Program-made: the position numbers and the translations under genes
DNA from: Hevea brasiliensis
Taxonomy: Eukaryota > Streptophyta > Magnoliopsida > Malpighiales > Euphorbiaceae
Direction: 5' to 3'
Length of the DNA: 64,000 nt
NCBI RefSeq assembly: GCF_030052815.1
Contig: NC_079504.1
Span: forward strand, 85,066,249-85,130,248
Shown here: positions 1 to 12,330 of the stretch, in pieces
Layout: each line of letters begins with the position of its first letter
Position numbering within the stretch: the first letter of the stretch is position 1
Notes under the pieces: model-generated
Seen by the model: only the letters and a program-made list of their open reading frames with translations
What the model was told of the DNA's origin: nothing
Databases searched by the model: none

Positions 1-1476
1 CCCCTGAGTCCTCAATGGGCAACCTTTATACACTTTATTCACTACCACACTATGCCCTAGTAGATTTGTGACCAGAATGTCTTGATCACTCTCCTCTATT
101 GGAACTCCTCTCTCTATGGGTAGTTTCATGCAAATGTAGGAATGAGTGGATCTTGGATCTACCAATGCATGTACAGAAGTGTTGTAGAGGGAAAACGTAC
201 CCCTGATGACATCCGGGGCATCTTGCTCTTCCTGAGCTCTGATGGCATAGGCCCTGGCTGGTACTCTAGTGTTTGGCCTCTCAGCTGACTTGGATGTAGG
301 CCTCAGTGATGGACCAGCTGCCTCAGGTTTACCGAGCTTCCTACCCCTTTGTGGTGCAGGAGCAGGTCTGTCAGTTTGTGTTGGAGCAACAGTAGTAGTC
401 CTCTTCGGACAATTCTTGATCCGTGTTCGCCGATCCACACCGTAAGCATGCACGGTCACTCGCCAACATTCCCCTTATGCCACTCGATAAATGCGACAAG
501 CAGAAGATGCAGGGGCTGGTCCCCTAAACACCGTCCCTGGAGCTCTGCCCATTGATAGTGTGGACTGGCCTCTCCTAGGTGTGAACTGTGGTTTAGGCCC
601 CTGAGACTGACCCTGACCCTGTGATGGTCCTGAACTCTGAGCAGGAGGACCCTTACTCTTCTTGCTGGGAGCAAAAAAGGTACTGGATTGACCCGGACCC
701 CTCTTCTGCTGTCTTTCACTTCTATTTTGTTCATTGATTCTAACCCTTTCCACTTTTGATACTGCATCTACCAGTTTAGAAAAATCCGTGATCTCCATTG
801 CTGTGATCATGACTTTGATGTTGTCATTAAGCCCTTCTTCAAACTGTCTGCACCTCTCTGCCTTTGTAGGGACTATCTCCCTCCCATATTTGCTCAGTCT
901 GACAAATTCACGCCCATACTCAGCCACGGACAACTGTCTCTGTCTCAGACTGATAAATTCCCTTCTTCGCTCTTCTAAATACACTTTGCTAATATATTTC
1001 ATCCTGAACTCTGTGAGGAAGAATTCCCAGGTGATTCGTTTAGGTTGCACCTCACTGGTTACTGTGTCCCACCACTGATATGCATCATCCTGAAGTAGGG
1101 ACACAGCACCCACCAGGTTCTGCTCGGGGGTGCAGTTTAGCTGTTTCAGCACTTTGATTGTTCTATCCAACCAATTTTCTGCGGCCATGGGATCATCTTC
1201 CCTCTTCCCAAAGAAGTCTACAGCCTCATGCTTCCTCAATTTCTCCAAATGAGATTTCTGTGGTACTGGTAGAGGTTGTGGCTGTGGTTATGGTGGTGGA
1301 ATTGCCCCCATCATTTGTCGGTAAAACTCGGTCATTTGTTGAAATAGTGCAAACTGAGGTTCGGCAAGTGCCTCAGCTGCTGGTGGAGTAGATTCTATCC
1401 TGCCCCCAGATTCAGCCATTAGTGGAGCACGACTCTCCACCTCTTCCTCAACTGCTCCTTGCGAAGTAGGATCCAT
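1..1476 (-). pseudogene. Element B gag and start of protease (decayed)
   Basis: Gag is the structural polyprotein that packages element RNA in cytoplasmic particles; the aspartic protease that follows matures it. The frame opens at ATG 1476 (MDPTSQGAVEEEVES) and is open to about 475 apart from one in-frame TAA near 1290, where element C has CAA. The retrotransposon gag core is clear (DAYQWWDTV, then EFRMKYISKVYLEERRREF and GLNDNIKVMI). After 475 a small frame break damages the CCHC knuckle: the CLRCG half is visible but the histidine spacing is lost. Protease follows to the window edge with ALVDPRSTHSYI, where the usual DPGS-type active-site glycine is arginine. That change is shared with element C. 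Not functional as it stands. Confidence 0.9.
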
Positions 1477-1587
1477 ATCCTATTCAAAATAAGAAAATAA
1501 GCAGATCTGCATCAGCATCACCTCAACACTTACAAATGCAATGCAATGGTATGCACTCTATCTAGGCTCAAAAACGCCTAAATCGAT

Positions 1588-1599
1588 GCTCTGATACCA
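1588..1599 (-). other. Primer-binding site of element B
   Basis: On the minus strand this reads TGGTATCAGAGC, complementary to the 3' end of plant initiator-Met tRNA. It lies five bases (TTTAG) inside the 5' LTR end, where minus-strand DNA synthesis would start. Confidence 0.9.
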
Positions 1600-1604
1600 C
1601 TAAA

Positions 1605-4600
1605 TGTGACACCTCTTACCCCTCTACAGTGTAGCCGAGCAAGTTATGTCACTCAGTGTGCCAGAGCACCAATTTATGTTTCTATTACAATTTATCCCTT
1701 TATAATTCATTTATTTTTCAATTTAGATAAATCTGAATTGATCCACAATTTTATAGAAAATCGGGTAGAGTGCCGGCTGTAAATTGGAAAAACAGTTCTT
1801 CTGAACCTGTTTAAAAACACTTCCAAAATAATTTCCAAATCCAAACTCCATTATATACATTCAAGTCAATCTCAAAATCACAATACTATTTTCAAAGCTT
1901 TTCTGTTCACTTCATCACTTGAAGCATATTCACAAATAATTCTCAACATTTCATTTATCAACATACATTATGCAGAAAATCTCAATAATATGAAATTTCA
2001 TATATTTACATGAATACATAATTACAGGAGTTTATAGTTACAATCCAAACTAATACAAAATGCAAAAATACAAAAGGGCCACCTATAGTCCTAATGTCCT
2101 ACAATATGCAGTGCAGATGTGAGGTGACTCCGGACCACGGATGCAGCTCTGAAGGCTCACCCCGTCTGATGTCTGCTGGGCTCCCCAGCTAGGTCTCCAG
2201 TACCTGCGCGTGGCAAAAGCAACGCGCTAAGCAGTTCTGCTTAGTGATGACAATATAAAATAAAATAAAATAAAATAATTATGCAAAATGTATGATTTCA
2301 TTTTATTGTAGACTTAATTTCTAGTATTATTTGTAGTATTATTCACTTAAAATTTGATAAGGTTTATTATCATTGCCCGAGTAACCCATACTAGTTGACT
2401 GGACTGGATAAACGGGTAAACTGGCACTGGGTACTAAGTACCTCGGACCATCACACCATCGGTCACATTGTGTCTCCCGATGTACAACAGAACAGCTAAT
2501 AAGCTGTAATAATTATCTGGATCAAAACCCAAGCACATCAACTCAAATAACATAGCCAAAGGCTATTATTTCATAGAATGGCATGGGAAAGCCATGAAAC
2601 ACAGAATGGCATGAAGCCATATGCAGTACTGCTAATAGAACCCTATTGGCATGCCAAGCTATCCAAACCAATCTTGTTAGGTATACTAGGGCATTTTACA
2701 CTTTTGAGTTTTACAATTTTTGAATTTCAAGTTTTGATATTACTATTCACTTCATTAGTCAACCAAAATGTTGACTTTTGCATAGACAATAGGTATATTG
2801 GTTTTTATACTCCCAACATACGACATTTTGCATTTGAAATTTGTTGGTATTGGTTGCCAATACCATTTGTAGGCTTAAAGTTAATTGAGCAGAATTTTCA
2901 GTTTTCATACCTTATTTTTATTGTTCCATTTGTCATTTTTGTAGTGGGAATTTGGCAAAATGATCAACATGAAAGTTGTTCCTTATTTTGTCTAGTTTAA
3001 TTTCCTTTTTTGAATTACTCCATTTGGAGTTTTGTAGCTCAAGTTATGGTCCAAAAACCACAACTGGCCGGATTGAAATTTTTCTGGACTGACCATATCT
3101 ACAGTGCAGTGAATAGTGATTGCAACTCACTTGTTGGATTGGTTCTGGTCATAATTTGGGTTATGTTTCTTCATGAAAGTTGTTGGTCTATATCTCAAAT
3201 TGTTTCTGGTAAAATTTCAGATCAATTGGACCATTCTACATTGAGTTATGGCCAAATGAACAATCACTGTTCATTTGGTCATTCTGCAGAAACAGACTGC
3301 AGTTCACCTGGATTAGGGCAAGCTTTTGGTCCACTTGGTTTGGTTTTATGGGCATGGTTTCTTCACCAAAGTTGTGCCATTATGTGTCTAGTTTCATGTC
3401 CAATTGGCCTTGCACCAATTAAACCTCTACAATTCAAGTTATGACTGCCCAAACCTGCTGGACTCATGTCCAATTCTGCAGATCACCTTGCGCAGCCACA
3501 CCAACTGCAATTCCCACTAATCAAACCACCTCATTTCTTGTTTACACATAACAAAATGGTCAATAATTGACCATTAAAACTCACTTTCATAATTACATGA
3601 TTCAAGTCTCCATTTTATACCCAAACCCTAACCCTAACATCTCAAATCATGCATTTAACTTGCATTTCATCAATCCACTTAGTGGGTACATATTGTGGGC
3701 TGCCATGATGGTCTTTTAACTTCATTAACTCACTACAAACAAATCCTAACCATGGCTGCCATGAATCTAGGGTTTCCATCCAAATGGTATTCAATAATTT
3801 TTCTTTGCAATTTACCCATATTCAATGTTCTTAACATGAATTTAAAGAAAAATTCATGGTTAGGTCACTAACCTCAAAGGAGTGAGATTTTCCCACTTGC
3901 TAAAGCTCTTATTTTCCTGTTCTTTTTGCTCCCAAAAGAATCTCCAAGATGCAAGAACACTTTTTTGTGTTGGGAGTTTAGGGTTTAGTGGGGTGAGAAC
4001 TAGTGAAATCAAGCTTTGAAAAAGCTTGAAAATGTGGCTATGGTGGGTATGTCACGTAAGGAAGGAGAAAGGGAGAAGAATTCTGATTTTTTTTTGTTCC
4101 TTTTCCAGCCCATTTGTCTCTTTTGAGTAAACTTATGTCATGTGTCAACATTGGGTTGGTTGGGTGAGTTTTTAATGACATCATGATGATGTCATAAATC
4201 TATTTTTCTTTCATTTTCTTGTCCAATTAATTTCAATTAAATTTTTAACGACATTTAATTATATTTTATGTTATATAAATTATTTATTTAACTGGACAAG
4301 TTGGCCCAAAAATCATCTTTGAAGATGAAATGACCAAAATGCCCTCTGTTTGGCTTAACGGGTCAAAATTGTCTGTACCGATTGAAAAATTTTTCTAAGT
4401 ATTTTCTTGGCATTCTAATGCCATAAGAACCTCAATGACCCTTCTCTAGAGTCCCAAGAATTATTTTATAATTTTTCCTAAATTTTTTTTCTGATTAATA
4501 TTTGAGTTAATTTTTGGTTCCTTAATTTAATTTAAATAATTTTCCGAATGTTCTAGCTGTCCGGACCGATACTGGTCACCGAAACAGTAGACTGTACAAA

Positions 4601-4623
4601 CTAGCTAAAATGAGGATGTTACA
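1605..4623 (-). repeat. Element B 5' LTR (3019 bp)
   Basis: In sense (minus) orientation it begins TGTAACATCCTCATTTTAGC at 4623 and ends in GGTGTCACA at 1605, next to the PBS. It is about the length of element C's LTRs and matches them throughout. It has the internal module array (anchors at 3443, 3250 and 3048) and the LTR hairpin at 2227-2244. Open frames inside it, such as 2578-3000, are chance frames in LTR sequence and are not conserved as proteins in the paralogous LTRs. Confidence 0.92.
2227..2244 (-). other. LTR stem-loop, element B
   Basis: CTAAGCA and TGCTTAG form a perfect 7-bp stem around a 4-base loop. In sense orientation it is followed by GCGCG..CGCGC, a second potential stem, and then CAGGTACTGGAG. 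The same arrangement occurs in the other gypsy LTRs of the window. Confidence 0.65.
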
Positions 4624-5336
4624 CTAAAAGTGGCTGCAACCTATTAAATTAATTAGGTAAAGTCTAAGTCCAAAAGCTGCCTAGTTAAGGAACCAGAATT
4701 AAGAAATGAACCAGTTATGGTTATTTCACCATAACTTGAGTTCTAGAAATCCAAATGACATGATTCAAAAAGGGAAAACAAAGACAAGACATAGAGGAAC
4801 AACTTCCATGAAGGAAGTATGGCCAAACAGTGGCCACAAATTGATCAAATTGATAGATAAAGTTAAGACATTAAAAATGAACCTAAAAAAAGGTTCACAA
4901 GACAAATATTTTATGGTAGGGTTTTAACCCTCATATGTTGCTAAACACTAAATTACATGAAATAGATATGTGGGACCCACTTTCCCACTACAAATTGATA
5001 TAAAATTCTAATAAGTAATTGATAATGCTTAATTGCCCAAAGTAAACCTAGGCTTAAATATATAACTTGGATCGATTGGTATACTAATTAAGGACTACAG
5101 ATAGCAGTACTGCCTATATGAATAATCATTGATCGACAAAATATGTCTGATATGATTGTTCTACAAGCTATATGCCTACCCGTTAGCCATTATGCCTAAT
5201 TTCATTTCTGGCTTTAAAAGCCTGCTCGCTGACCTTATGCCTAACATGACAGTTATATACAGGGTAGACGTATGGTTGTCTAACTAGTATACTCTAGTGT
5301 ATCCAGCACTTATAGTCTGTTATAGGTTACTTGGAC
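4624..5336 (+). repeat. Element A 5' LTR, first visible piece
   Basis: Matches the 3' LTR of A from 19121 onwards (CTAAAAGTGGCTGCAACCT) to the TTGG before 19846. It is bounded on the left by the LTR of element B and on the right by solo LTR-4. It holds one copy of the LTR module (CATAACTTGAGTTCTAGAAA near 4730). Confidence 0.88.
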
Positions 5337-8300
5337 TGTAACACCCCTCACCCGTCTACAGTGTAGCCAAGCAAAGTGTGTTACACGGAGTGCCGGAGCA
5401 CCTGATCTTATCTAATTTCATTACAGTCCTTGATTTATTTATTTAAAAACTTTATTTAAGGTTTAGGCTATTTTTAATTTTATCAAAATCTAACTAATTT
5501 GGAATTTCAAAAATTTTAACGATAATCTGACAAAGTGTCAGCTGTAATTTGGACTATGATTCTTCCGAACTGCCAAAGACAATTCACAACATATTCAAAT
5601 TCATAGCTCAATTTATCTCAATAATATCTCATCAGTTTCTCAAAATTTCTTAAACTCAATCTCATTCAGAATCATTATGATTAGACAATCAATTCAGACA
5701 TCAGAATTCTTACATTTCATTAACTCATATAATTTTCCAATTAAGTACATAAATTTGTCAAGTACAGGATATACAAATGAAATTATAATATACTTAGAAT
5801 GAACAAAATACATAACATGTATAATTATGAGCCCTATCTACATGCATTGCTGAGGAGGTGACAATCTTGAACTCTTCTGACACTTCTGCAGATCTGGACT
5901 CCAAAAATCTCAGTCGACAGTCTACTGGTTTTACCTTCAGTACCTGCGCGAGGAAGAAATTTCATCGCACTAAGCATTTCTGCTTAGTGGTGTAATATTA
6001 TAACAAGAAATAATATATACAAATAAAGAAAGAAATAAATCATAATTCAAATATTCAGGAATCAATTTAATTTGGTATGGTACTTCCAGTATCAATGATC
6101 TTATGTACTAGTTTGTTCCTCTTTGGAAATGCTTAGTTTATAACTTTTCAGTAATACTACCCAGTATACAAATTATTCTAACTATATTGTATTTCAAGTC
6201 TCTACTGTTCTACAATTTATATTTTTGTTATGTTTCTTTTGCTGATCTCTTTTACTCATTTATTCAATACTTAATTTAATTGTACTGAAATTTCATTATA
6301 CTTAACTTAACTTAGCTTCCTAAATTGAATAATGTTTTAAATGACTGCCCATATAGCCTATACAATGACCAGATTGGATAAATGGATATACTAGCACTGG
6401 GTACCTAATACCTCGGGCTATCACACCATCGGTCACAAAGTATCTCCCGGCGTGCAAACAGTGTGGCTAAAAAGCCATATAATCAATCAAGCATTAAGCC
6501 GAGTATAATAACACAATCTGTATAGCCATAGGCTATTAAAATCATAGTATAGCATAATAAGCCATAAAACACAGTATGACATAAAGTCATTTACAGAACA
6601 GCTGTCAGAATCCTATTGGCATGCCAACCTATCCAAACTAGTCAATTAGGCAAATTAAGGCATATTACAATGTTACATATTTAATTCTTTATTCATAGTG
6701 TTTATACATCTTTATGCCTTTCACTGGTCAATAAAATTATTGACCTTTTTATGCATCATGGATTGGTTGATTCTAGCATCAACATGTCACAATTTACAAT
6801 TCAATATGTTGTCAATACAATGCAATTTACCCTTTTCACAAGTTGGCATTCGTTGCCAAATCACTTCAAGCATCATTTTATGTAATTACTAATTTTCAAT
6901 TTTAGTGTGCTAGATTGGTCTAGCTTAAAGTCCTATTTTCCTTGGTTTTTAGCTTTGGGTCAAAGAAGCAAAATTGTAGCTCTATGTCTTATTGCACTCG
7001 GGGCAAAATTTTAGGTCATTATGAGTTGTATAGACCAAGATATGGTCAATTTACTAAAGTTGGACAGATTGCACCTTTGGTGCAAAATTTGGTCAATTTC
7101 TCAATTTTTGTGTGCTAGATTTGTCTAGCTTAAAGTCCTATTTCTCTGGTACTATTCCCTTCAATTCATTTCATTAGTCAACCTATAATGTTCACTCTTG
7201 ATGCATTCTATGTGAGTCAATTCTAATGTTACCAATATGTCACATTTTATAGCACTTTAGTGTTGGTATATGTTACCAATTTCATTTCCAAGTGTATTGC
7301 ATTTTATTGCAATTTACCGGATTTCGGTGTACTATTTTGACCTAGCCGGACGACCTAGTTCCCTTGGTTTTTGGGTTTTGGTCCAAACTACAAACTTGTA
7401 GATCTATGTCTTATTGCACGCGGGGCAAAATTTCAGGTCATTCTGAGTTGTGTAGACCAAGATATGGTCAATTTACCAATGTTGGACAGATTGCACCTTT
7501 AGTGCAAAATTTGGTCAATTTTAGGTCACTTTTGGTTCGGCAGTTTTTGTACCTGAATTTTTGCAAGCCATTTGACTTGGTTATGGCCATTTCTGGGCTT
7601 TGGTGTCTTCATAAGAATTGTAGATCTATGTCTAAACTAACCATGGTAAAAAGTTTAGGTCAATTGGACCTGTTTTGAGTGAGTTATGGTCATCCTAAGG
7701 ACTACTATTCATATGGTCAAAAATCTGGGTTGCAAGGTTGCTATTCCGGATTTGGTCATTTTTAAGGTTAGTTTCTTGGCAGAATTTTGACAACATTTCT
7801 ACATGAAAGTTGGCCTATTTGGTGTCTAGTTTCACCCCCCATTGGCTTCATACCAATTGGGTTCACAGTTTGACACTTATGGCCTAATTTAGGTATTGCC
7901 TTCAATACACAACCTGCACAAAGCACATACACTTCCAATTTGATATTCCTTCTCCTCCTTATTACTTCAATATTCAATCAATGACACTTCCATATATATA
8001 TGGTACACAATTCCAGCAACAATTTTGGGTAGAATATTCAAGTGCTTAATGCACAGAATTCACTATTAAGTTCAACATTCCCTTCCACCAAAATTCAACA
8101 TATCTCAATGTCAATATTACACATACACTTCAACATAATCATACTTCAATATCACTTACACATACTACCCACAATTTAATAGTAGCATATTTCATTAATA
8201 AACTACATATTCACACACAAATTCATGATTTAATAGGCTGCCAAATATGGCAGTTTGCCAAAGCATCAAGACCCATATTCAAACCCTTAATTCAAGCACT

Positions 8301-9394
8301 AACATGCACATCATTGGATATTCACTTACTACCACTTCTATTTAAGTTAATCAACCTTAATTTTCATCCATTAGAGGTAAGAAAAACTCAACTACAATAA
8401 ACTTTCATGGCTGTCCAAAATTGAATCTATCAATAACTCATCGAATCCTTCAAATTTCTTCACCATCCAACTCATCTCAACCTTAATACCAACTTTAATG
8501 AAGCAAGGGATGAAAAATTAGCACTAAACTTTTTTGAGCTTCACCAAAACTTCATCAAATCCTCTTCCTTTTGCTTCCAACATACTGCCCAAGCTGTGTG
8601 TGCAAGCTTTGATGAAGAAACTATGGTGAAATGAGGGCTTGATCATGGTTGCATGGTGATGGAGGGAGTTTGGCTATGGTGGACTTCCATGGAGATAATT
8701 TTGGCTGGTTATTTCCCAAGCTTGAAGATGATGATTTCTGCCCAATTCCACTTTGATATATCCCATTTATTTAAGGTTAGTGGAGCACTAACCAATAAAT
8801 TAATGTTTAATGATTTAAAAGTTTCCTAATTTGCACATTTAGCTCAATTCTTTCACTATTTACATATTGTATCCCATTTTAATTTTTCATGACATTTCCT
8901 AAGTGCAATATCATTTATTTTTAATGGACATTTAGGTCAAAAGGCAACTCTAGGTGTCAAATGACTAAAATACCCCACTTCGGGTTATATTCCCGATTTT
9001 TCGGTAACACCGATTTTTGTCTGTTTCTCGATTTTTCATTTTTCTTTGTACTAATTTATTAATTTTTCTTTTGATATTTCTAGTGTCAATTATATTTCAA
9101 TAAAACTTTACTTACATCTCGAAATTAAATTATGAGGGTTCCCCATGGTCTTGGGGTTTGCAATGGCCTTCCTAGTGCTGTCACCCATCGTTGCGGTGTC
9201 GGCTCGTTTAACTTAGCTTCATTTTCTCTCTTTCATTTGTCTTTGATTTTTCTTGCATTTTCTTCTTATTTATTTCATCGTTATATGTCTATTCATTATC
9301 ACTGAAGTGTAGTTCCAGACATTCCGACTTTCTGGGGCAGACATTAGTCATCGGAACAGTAGAATGTACGGACAAAGAAAATGAGGATGTTACA
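5337..9394 (-). mobile_element. LTR-4: solo gypsy LTR, 4058 bp
   Basis: Starts TGTAACACCCC and ends GAGGATGTTACA, with TG..CA ends. It is flanked by a perfect 5-bp duplication, TGGAC (5332-5336 and 9395-9399). In sense (minus) orientation it begins TGTAACATCCTCATTTTC. There is no PBS, PPT or coding domain inside, so it is a solo LTR left by LTR-LTR recombination. It carries the stem-loop at 5968-5989 and module anchors at 7881, 7688, 7466 and 7044. It was inserted into the 5' LTR of element A, since both flanks match A's 3' LTR around 19845. Confidence 0.93.
5968..5989 (-). other. LTR stem-loop, LTR-4
   Basis: CACTAAGCA and TGCTTAGTG form a perfect 9-bp stem with a 4-base loop (TTTC on the plus strand). 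This is the best paired example of the recurrent LTR hairpin. Confidence 0.65.
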
Positions 9395-9570
9395 TGGACA
9401 CTGTTATGAATTAATTAAGACTAAAAATAAGAGAAATGAATAGAAAAGATACTATTAAATCTAATTGTTCCCAAAGTGCAGAAAATTCATAAATAACTTA
9501 GATTTTATGAAATTAATCATAGAATAATTATTTTAATTATTTAGTTACTTTTCTTTATAATTATGCACCA

Positions 9571-9587
9571 CTAAGCAATTCGCTTAG
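9571..9587 (+). other. LTR stem-loop, element A 5' LTR
   Basis: CTAAGC and GCTTAG pair around AATTC. The 3' LTR copy at 20006-20022 reads CTAAGT/GCTTAG, where the change leaves a G-U pair. Confidence 0.6.
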
Positions 9588-9646
9588 CGCATTGGTTTTC
9601 CATCGCGTAGGTATTGGAGACCAGACACAGTCACAGTAGCAGCAGC

Positions 9647-10099
9647 AGTAGTAGTGTTCTGACAGAGCTTTAACCAAATTTGCCACTGTTCAGAGTAACC
9701 TCAGCATTTTGTATTTTGTTGGTAGGGCCCATGTATTAGACTTAGTATTTTGGTTTATTGTATATAAACATCATGTAGTTATATTTTGGTGTTGTAAATA
9801 AAATTTATAAATTTTTGTATATGGATTTCCCACATGCAGGAAATATATCTTTTTCTTGAAATTACATGAGAATAGTAGTAGTGTTCTGACAGATCTTTAA
9901 CCAAATTTGCCACTGTTCAGAGTCACCTCAGCATTTTGTATTTTGTTGGTAGGGCCCATGTATTAGACTTAGTATTTTGGTTTATTGTATATAAACATCA
10001 CGTAGTTATATTTTGGTGTTGTAAATAAAATTTGTAAATTTTTGTGTATGGATTTCCACATGCAGGAAATATATCTTTTTCTTGAAATTACATGAGAAT
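9647..10099 (+). repeat. Two-copy tandem duplication, about 227 bp
   Basis: The segment starting AGTAGTAGTGTTCTGACAGA at 9647 recurs at 9874 and runs to ACATGAGAAT at 10099. The copies differ at only a few bases. The 3' LTR of A has one copy, so the duplication arose after insertion of A. Confidence 0.9.
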
Positions 10100-10367
10100 T
10101 TGTGAATGACATGATAATAAAGAAATGAGTAGAATATGATTATGTTGATAGGCAAATATTGGAACCCGCCAGATGTTAATAAAATAGAGGAGACTCTGCC
10201 TGAGTCTCCACAGAAGTAAATTGTGATAAAAAAAAAAATTCCACACATGAATAAATCATATTTAAAATTAACAATGGATAGGACAGGATAAGATAGGGTA
10301 CTCCGACACTGAATGTGGCACGCTTTGCTCGGCTATACTATAGACGGGTAAGAGGCATCACATTTAG

Positions 10368-10379
10368 TGGTATTAGAGC
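10368..10379 (+). other. Primer-binding site of element A
   Basis: TGGTATTAGAGC, one base from the initiator-Met tRNA match TGGTATCAGAGC (C to T). It is spaced TTTAG from the LTR end at 10362. Confidence 0.88.
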
Positions 10380-10504
10380 AATGGTTAAGGCGATCCTAGA
10401 CCTAGATAGATAGAAAGAAATAGTTTGCATAACATGCATGGGCCTTTAATTAGAGTCGAGTTGACACTAATGCAGATCTATTATTTGTCTGTTTTATAGG
10501 ATTG

Positions 10505-11640
10505 ATGGCATTTGATCCTTCAGAGCACGGTTCTCCTAAACCAATCAAGGAGGAGGTAAAGAGTCACGCACCTGCACCTGCTCCTAGTACGGAGTGAGGC
10601 AGTAGAGTTGAGTCATCTTTGGGTGCTGTGGGTAGAGCACAACAGGCCTTCTTGGAACAGATGACACAGCTACTCCATCAGGTTACTAGAGCCATACCTC
10701 AGTCACAGCCACCACCACCTGTATAGCCGTAACCACCTGTATAGCCACCACCACCCCTACGATGCAACCTATCTGAGAGGTCCCCATTAGAGAGACTGCG
10801 GAAATATGGGGCAATTGATTTCAAGGGTAAGAAGGAGGATGATCCAACTACCGTAGAGTACTGGCTGGAGAGGACAGAGAGGGTATTACTGGCTGACTGC
10901 TGTACCCCAGTAGCGGTTGGAGTCATTTGTGTCACTATTTTAGGAAGATGTGTATTGGTGGTGGGTGACAGTGTCGAGAGTGATACAGCCTGCACAGATC
11001 ACTTGGAATTTCTTTTTGGCAGAGTTCAAAAAGAAATATATCAGCCATGTATACTTAGAGGCTAGAAGAAGAGAATTCCTAGCACTGAGGCAGCTTACAG
11101 TCTCCGAATATGAGCGAGAATTTGTGAGACTTAGTGGATATGCATTGCAAATAATGCCCACAGAGGTTAATAAATGCAAGAGGTTTGAGGATGGATTGAA
11201 TGATAGCATTAGACTGATAGTTAGATCTCACCACTTCACCGACTTTTCTTTGTTAGTAGCATTAGCTCTGGATGTGGAGAGATTCAGAGATGAGGAGCAG
11301 TTTAAGAGGGACAGGCATCGTAAGAGGGGTTCTGGATCTTGTCAATCTAGTTCAGTAGCCACTGATAGTAAGAAGCCCAAGGAGTTTCAGGGTTAGACTC
11401 AGGATCGAGGTAAGAGGCAGAGATTTTGATTTGCTTCTAGGAGAGGAGGATAGTCTGGTGCATCAGTGGGTAGTTCTCCAGGTGCAGTTATATAGGGATT
11501 AGCCCCAATACTAGCTTGTACACATTGTAGAAGGAGCCACTGAGGAGAGTGTAGACTATTGACTAGGGGATGCTTCAAATGTGGGTCTACAGATCACTTC
11601 TTGAAGGATTATCCACAAAGGAGTGCTAGTGCTCCCATTG
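10505..11640 (+). pseudogene. Element A gag with zinc knuckle (decayed)
   Basis: Begins at ATG 10505 (MAFDPSEHGSPKPIKEEV), with an in-frame TGA about 30 codons in and stops in the proline-rich stretch. The core is recognisable: LRKYGAIDFKGKKEDDP, then WWVTVSRV, ITWNFFLAEFKKKYISHVY and RREFLALRQLTVSEYEREF, as in Tekay-type gag. A frame change lies near 10950. The nucleocapsid knuckle near 11570 reads CFKCGSTDHFLKDY, so the last cysteine of CCHC is tyrosine. It would coat element RNA in a virus-like particle; this copy cannot make the full protein. Confidence 0.9.
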
Positions 11641-12330
11641 CTCCACCATAGATAGAGAGGTCTACCCTGGCAGCACAGAGGGGTAGAAGACCTGTGAGGC
11701 CTAATACAGCTAGTCCATCACAGAGGCCTACTGTAGAGACAGTCCAGAGGCAGGAGGTCAGGGTAGCACCTCATGCTTGTGCTATGAGGGCTCGGGAGGA
11801 GCCAGATCTAGCATATATCATTAGAGGTACATTTTCTCTTTATGACATGTTAGTATGTGCACTAATTGATCCTGGCTCCACACATTCATATGTGTGAATT
11901 ACACCGCCAATCGATAGAGGGGTGCAAATAGGGGAGTTAGAGGAGGACATATAAGTTACTAACCCTTTAGGCCATAGTGTCATGGTGAAGAAGGTCTATA
12001 AGGGTTTTCCTCTGAGGAAACAGGGTTATGAGTTTCTAGCTGACCTGATTGAACTACCATTCCATGAGTTTAATGTGATACTAGGAATGGATTGGTTATC
12101 ACGTCAGCAGGTGATGGTAGACTATCGGTTGAAGAGGATTTCATTACGGACAACAGATGGGGATGAGATTATAGTTGTGGATGAAGGAACGAGTTGTCTT
12201 TCTACCATTATATTAGCCACAGCAGCTAGGAGATTAATAAGGAAGGGCTGTGAGGCTTTCTTAGTGCATGTGGTTGACACCAGGAAGACTAGCCCGAGCT
12301 TTCTAAACATCCCCACTGTATGTGATTTTT
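11641..12330 (+). pseudogene. Element A aspartic protease (decayed)
   Basis: Retroviral-type aspartic protease that cleaves the polyprotein. The active-site region reads ALIDPGSTHSYV near 11855-11895, so the catalytic D and the glycine are kept, unlike in B and C. A stop follows at once, and a second lies near 11951. The downstream strand reads FHEFNVILGMDWLSRQQ, the conserved ILGMDWL segment of gypsy proteases. The linker to RT follows. Confidence 0.88.

Larger units (their letters stand above)
1..4623 (-). mobile_element. Element B: Ty3/gypsy (Tekay-like) retrotransposon, 5' part
   Basis: Read on the minus strand this is the left part of a gypsy element: 5' LTR (4623 down to 1605), primer-binding site, gag, and the start of protease, which runs off the window. 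It sits inside the 5' LTR of element A. The five bases CTAAA at 4624-4628 are the likely target duplication, because A's intact 3' LTR reads CTAAAAGTGG at the matching place (19121). The gag and LTR closely resemble those of element C, so B and C belong to one family. The rest of pol and the 3' LTR must lie left of position 1. Confidence 0.93.
9395..10362 (+). repeat. Element A 5' LTR, last piece
   Basis: Continues the 5' LTR of A after LTR-4 and matches 19841-20569 of the 3' LTR. It ends in GGCATCACA immediately before TTTAG and the PBS. It contains a 227-bp tandem duplication absent from the 3' LTR, and a stem-loop at 9571-9587. Confidence 0.9.

Noticed and set aside
1588..1599. A tRNA gene near the Met-tRNA-like sequences
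   Set aside because: Only the 12-base primer match is present at each PBS; there is no cloverleaf around it.
2578..3444. Two adjacent open frames of about 140 codons on the plus strand
   Set aside because: They lie inside the antisense strand of element B's LTR, in the module array. Paralogous LTRs break these frames, and the peptides look like no protein family.
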